Shown: positions 4,830-5,615 of the stretch, one piece after another | How the letters are laid out: each line of letters begins with the position of its first letter | How positions within the stretch are numbered: the stretch's first letter is position 1 | From: Clostridia bacterium | GTDB lineage: Bacteria > Bacillota > Clostridia > Oscillospirales > QAMX01 | DNA length: 5,615 bases | Reading direction: 5' to 3' | Assembly (NCBI GenBank): GCA_024404415.1 | Contig: JAKSPX010000116.1 | Span: 1-5,615, forward strand | Position numbers and translations under genes: made by a program | The notes under the pieces: model-generated | What the model was told of the DNA's origin: nothing | The model's database searches: none | Seen by the model: only the letters and a program-made list of their open reading frames with translations

Positions 4830-5615
4830 AACGCTCTTCCAAGGTCCTTCTCTGGCTCGGCTTCTCCTTACTTATCTTTGGCGTCTTCGCGGCACTGATC
4901 GCTGCGGTCTTTATGGATTTCGACACCGATTTCCGCGCGCTCAACACCTCCGACCTGACCCTCACCAAGCACGAAGTCGAGGGGAATTTTGAAAATCTGA
5001 AGATCGAGACTTCCTTCCCCGACGTCCGCGTCATTCCATCCGAATCAGACAAAGTGATCGTCACCTATCCCGAGGGGAAGAACTTCACCTATGAGATCTC
5101 CATCGTCGATAACGAACTCTGCATCCTCGAAAAGGACGAACGCAAATGGACTCAGAAGTTCGGCATCAATTTCTTAACGGACGATTCCGTCACCGTTGAG
5201 CTTCCTCTCGCCGAATACAAGAGCGCTGCTATCTCCTCCCAGAGCGGCAATATCCGTGTGTCCTCCGGCTTTTCCTTCTATATCGTTGCTCTCTCCTCTC
5301 AGAGCGGGAATATCGAGTGGCAGTCCGACGTGAAGGGCTCGTTTGCCTCCTCCGCCCAAAGCGGCAGGATCGCCCTCTCCGGCACCTTCGGGAGTACCGC
5401 CGCGGCTTCGCAGAGCGGCAATATTGTGCTTGCTGACGTTTCCTGCGGCGCGCTTGGTCTGGTTTCGCAGAGCGGCACCGTTAAGTTGGAAAACGTGGCT
5501 GTCAGAGAGGCGCTCACCGTTTCCACTTCGAGCGGCAGCGTAAGAATCGAGGAAAGCGACGCTGGCTCAATCGAGATCGAGACCAGGTCGGGAAGCGTCC
5601 ACTGCTCCTTCCTCA
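4826..5615 (+). CDS. DUF4097 family beta-repeat protein (3' end outside window)
   Basis: The visible 263 residues start at ATG 4826, 6 bases after AGGAGG (4814-4819), overlapping the DUF1700 stop as ATGA. Residues 1-6 are basic and about 8-29 form one transmembrane segment (LLWLGFSLLIFGVFAALIAA), so this is a membrane-anchored protein with the rest probably outside. Residues 45-130 are a beta-rich entry region that includes FENLKIETSFPDVRVIPSES. From about residue 134 there are seven rungs built on SQSGNI, with the conserved Gly at 141, 161, 180, 198, 217, 237 and 256, a period of 18-20 residues. This is the DUF4097 right-handed beta-helix-like pattern. The function is not established. Context suggests an envelope or stress role controlled by the PadR protein, working with the DUF1700 protein. 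The last base of the window starts codon 264. Confidence 0.9.
   Translation, partial: MKRSSKVLLWLGFSLLIFGVFAALIAAVFMDFDTDFRALNTSDLTLTKHEVEGNFENLKIETSFPDVRVIPSESDKVIVTYPEGKNFTYEISIVDNELCILEKDERKWTQKFGINFLTDDSVTVELPLAEYKSAAISSQSGNIRVSSGFSFYIVALSSQSGNIEWQSDVKGSFASSAQSGRIALSGTFGSTAAASQSGNIVLADVSCGALGLVSQSGTVKLENVAVREALTVSTSSGSVRIEESDAGSIEIETRSGSVHCSFL
5225..5605 (+). repeat. Seven coding rungs of about 19 residues (SQSGNI type) in DUF4097
   Basis: The rungs read AAISSQSGNIRV, VALSSQSGNIEW, FASSAQSGRIAL, AAASQSGNIVL, GLVSQSGTVKL, LTVSTSSGSVRI and IEIETRSGSVHC. Several share the core CAGAGCGG at DNA level, while flanking codons differ. The first five stay close to SQSG and the last two drift to SSG/RSG. 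This is a structural protein repeat, not a DNA element. Confidence 0.85.

Noticed and set aside
5225..5605. Repeated CAGAGCGG cores as a possible tandem DNA repeat or CRISPR-like array
   Set aside because: They stay in frame, vary in flanking codons and encode the SQSGNI rungs of DUF4097; there are no spacers or identical repeats.

Overview
This window carries six genes, all on the + strand. The DNA is GC-rich with a strong preference for C-ending codons. Strong AGGAGG-type Shine-Dalgarno sites precede nearly every gene. The PadR / DUF1700 / DUF4097 trio and these strong ribosome sites point to a Gram-positive-type Bacillota, most plausibly a GC-rich, possibly gut- or rumen-dwelling member of the Clostridia. 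That placement is inference; there is no marker gene here.

Region 1 (1-3649) looks like one transcription unit. It starts with the C-terminal 209 residues of an enolase-superfamily (mandelate racemase / muconate lactonizing enzyme) sugar-acid dehydratase-like protein. A very stable GNRA-capped hairpin sits in the following 72-base gap. Next comes a cytoplasmic clan GH-A glycoside hydrolase of 623 residues with a flavodoxin/glutaminase-like middle domain. After 21 bases comes a two-pass membrane protein with a DUF3592 core and an uncharacterised C-terminal domain. The first two genes fit intracellular breakdown of imported oligosaccharides and sugar acids. The third has no obvious metabolic link.

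Region 2 (3650-3905) is non-coding. It holds a clear intrinsic terminator at 3686-3729. Right after it is a palindromic interspersed repeat (3741-3806) whose reverse strand begins TGTCATTGCGAG and ends CGTGGCAATCC. A well-formed sigma-A-type promoter (3853-3881) follows, overlapped by a 7-7-7 inverted repeat that is the likely PadR operator.

Region 3 (3906-5615) is a PadR regulator, a DUF1700/HAAS-type membrane protein and a DUF4097 beta-repeat protein that runs off the window. The genes overlap one another: 11 bases between padR and the first DUF1700 ATG, and ATGA between DUF1700 and DUF4097. This is an autoregulated envelope-type module well known in Firmicutes. The DUF1700 gene is split by a frameshift about 30 codons in. 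The lesion region holds 8 bases more than the family spacing predicts and contains a TCGAA direct repeat with an 8-base period. The upstream frame ends in an ATGA overlap with an in-frame ATG of the downstream part. This is the most unusual feature of the window. I did not find a clearly new biological system.
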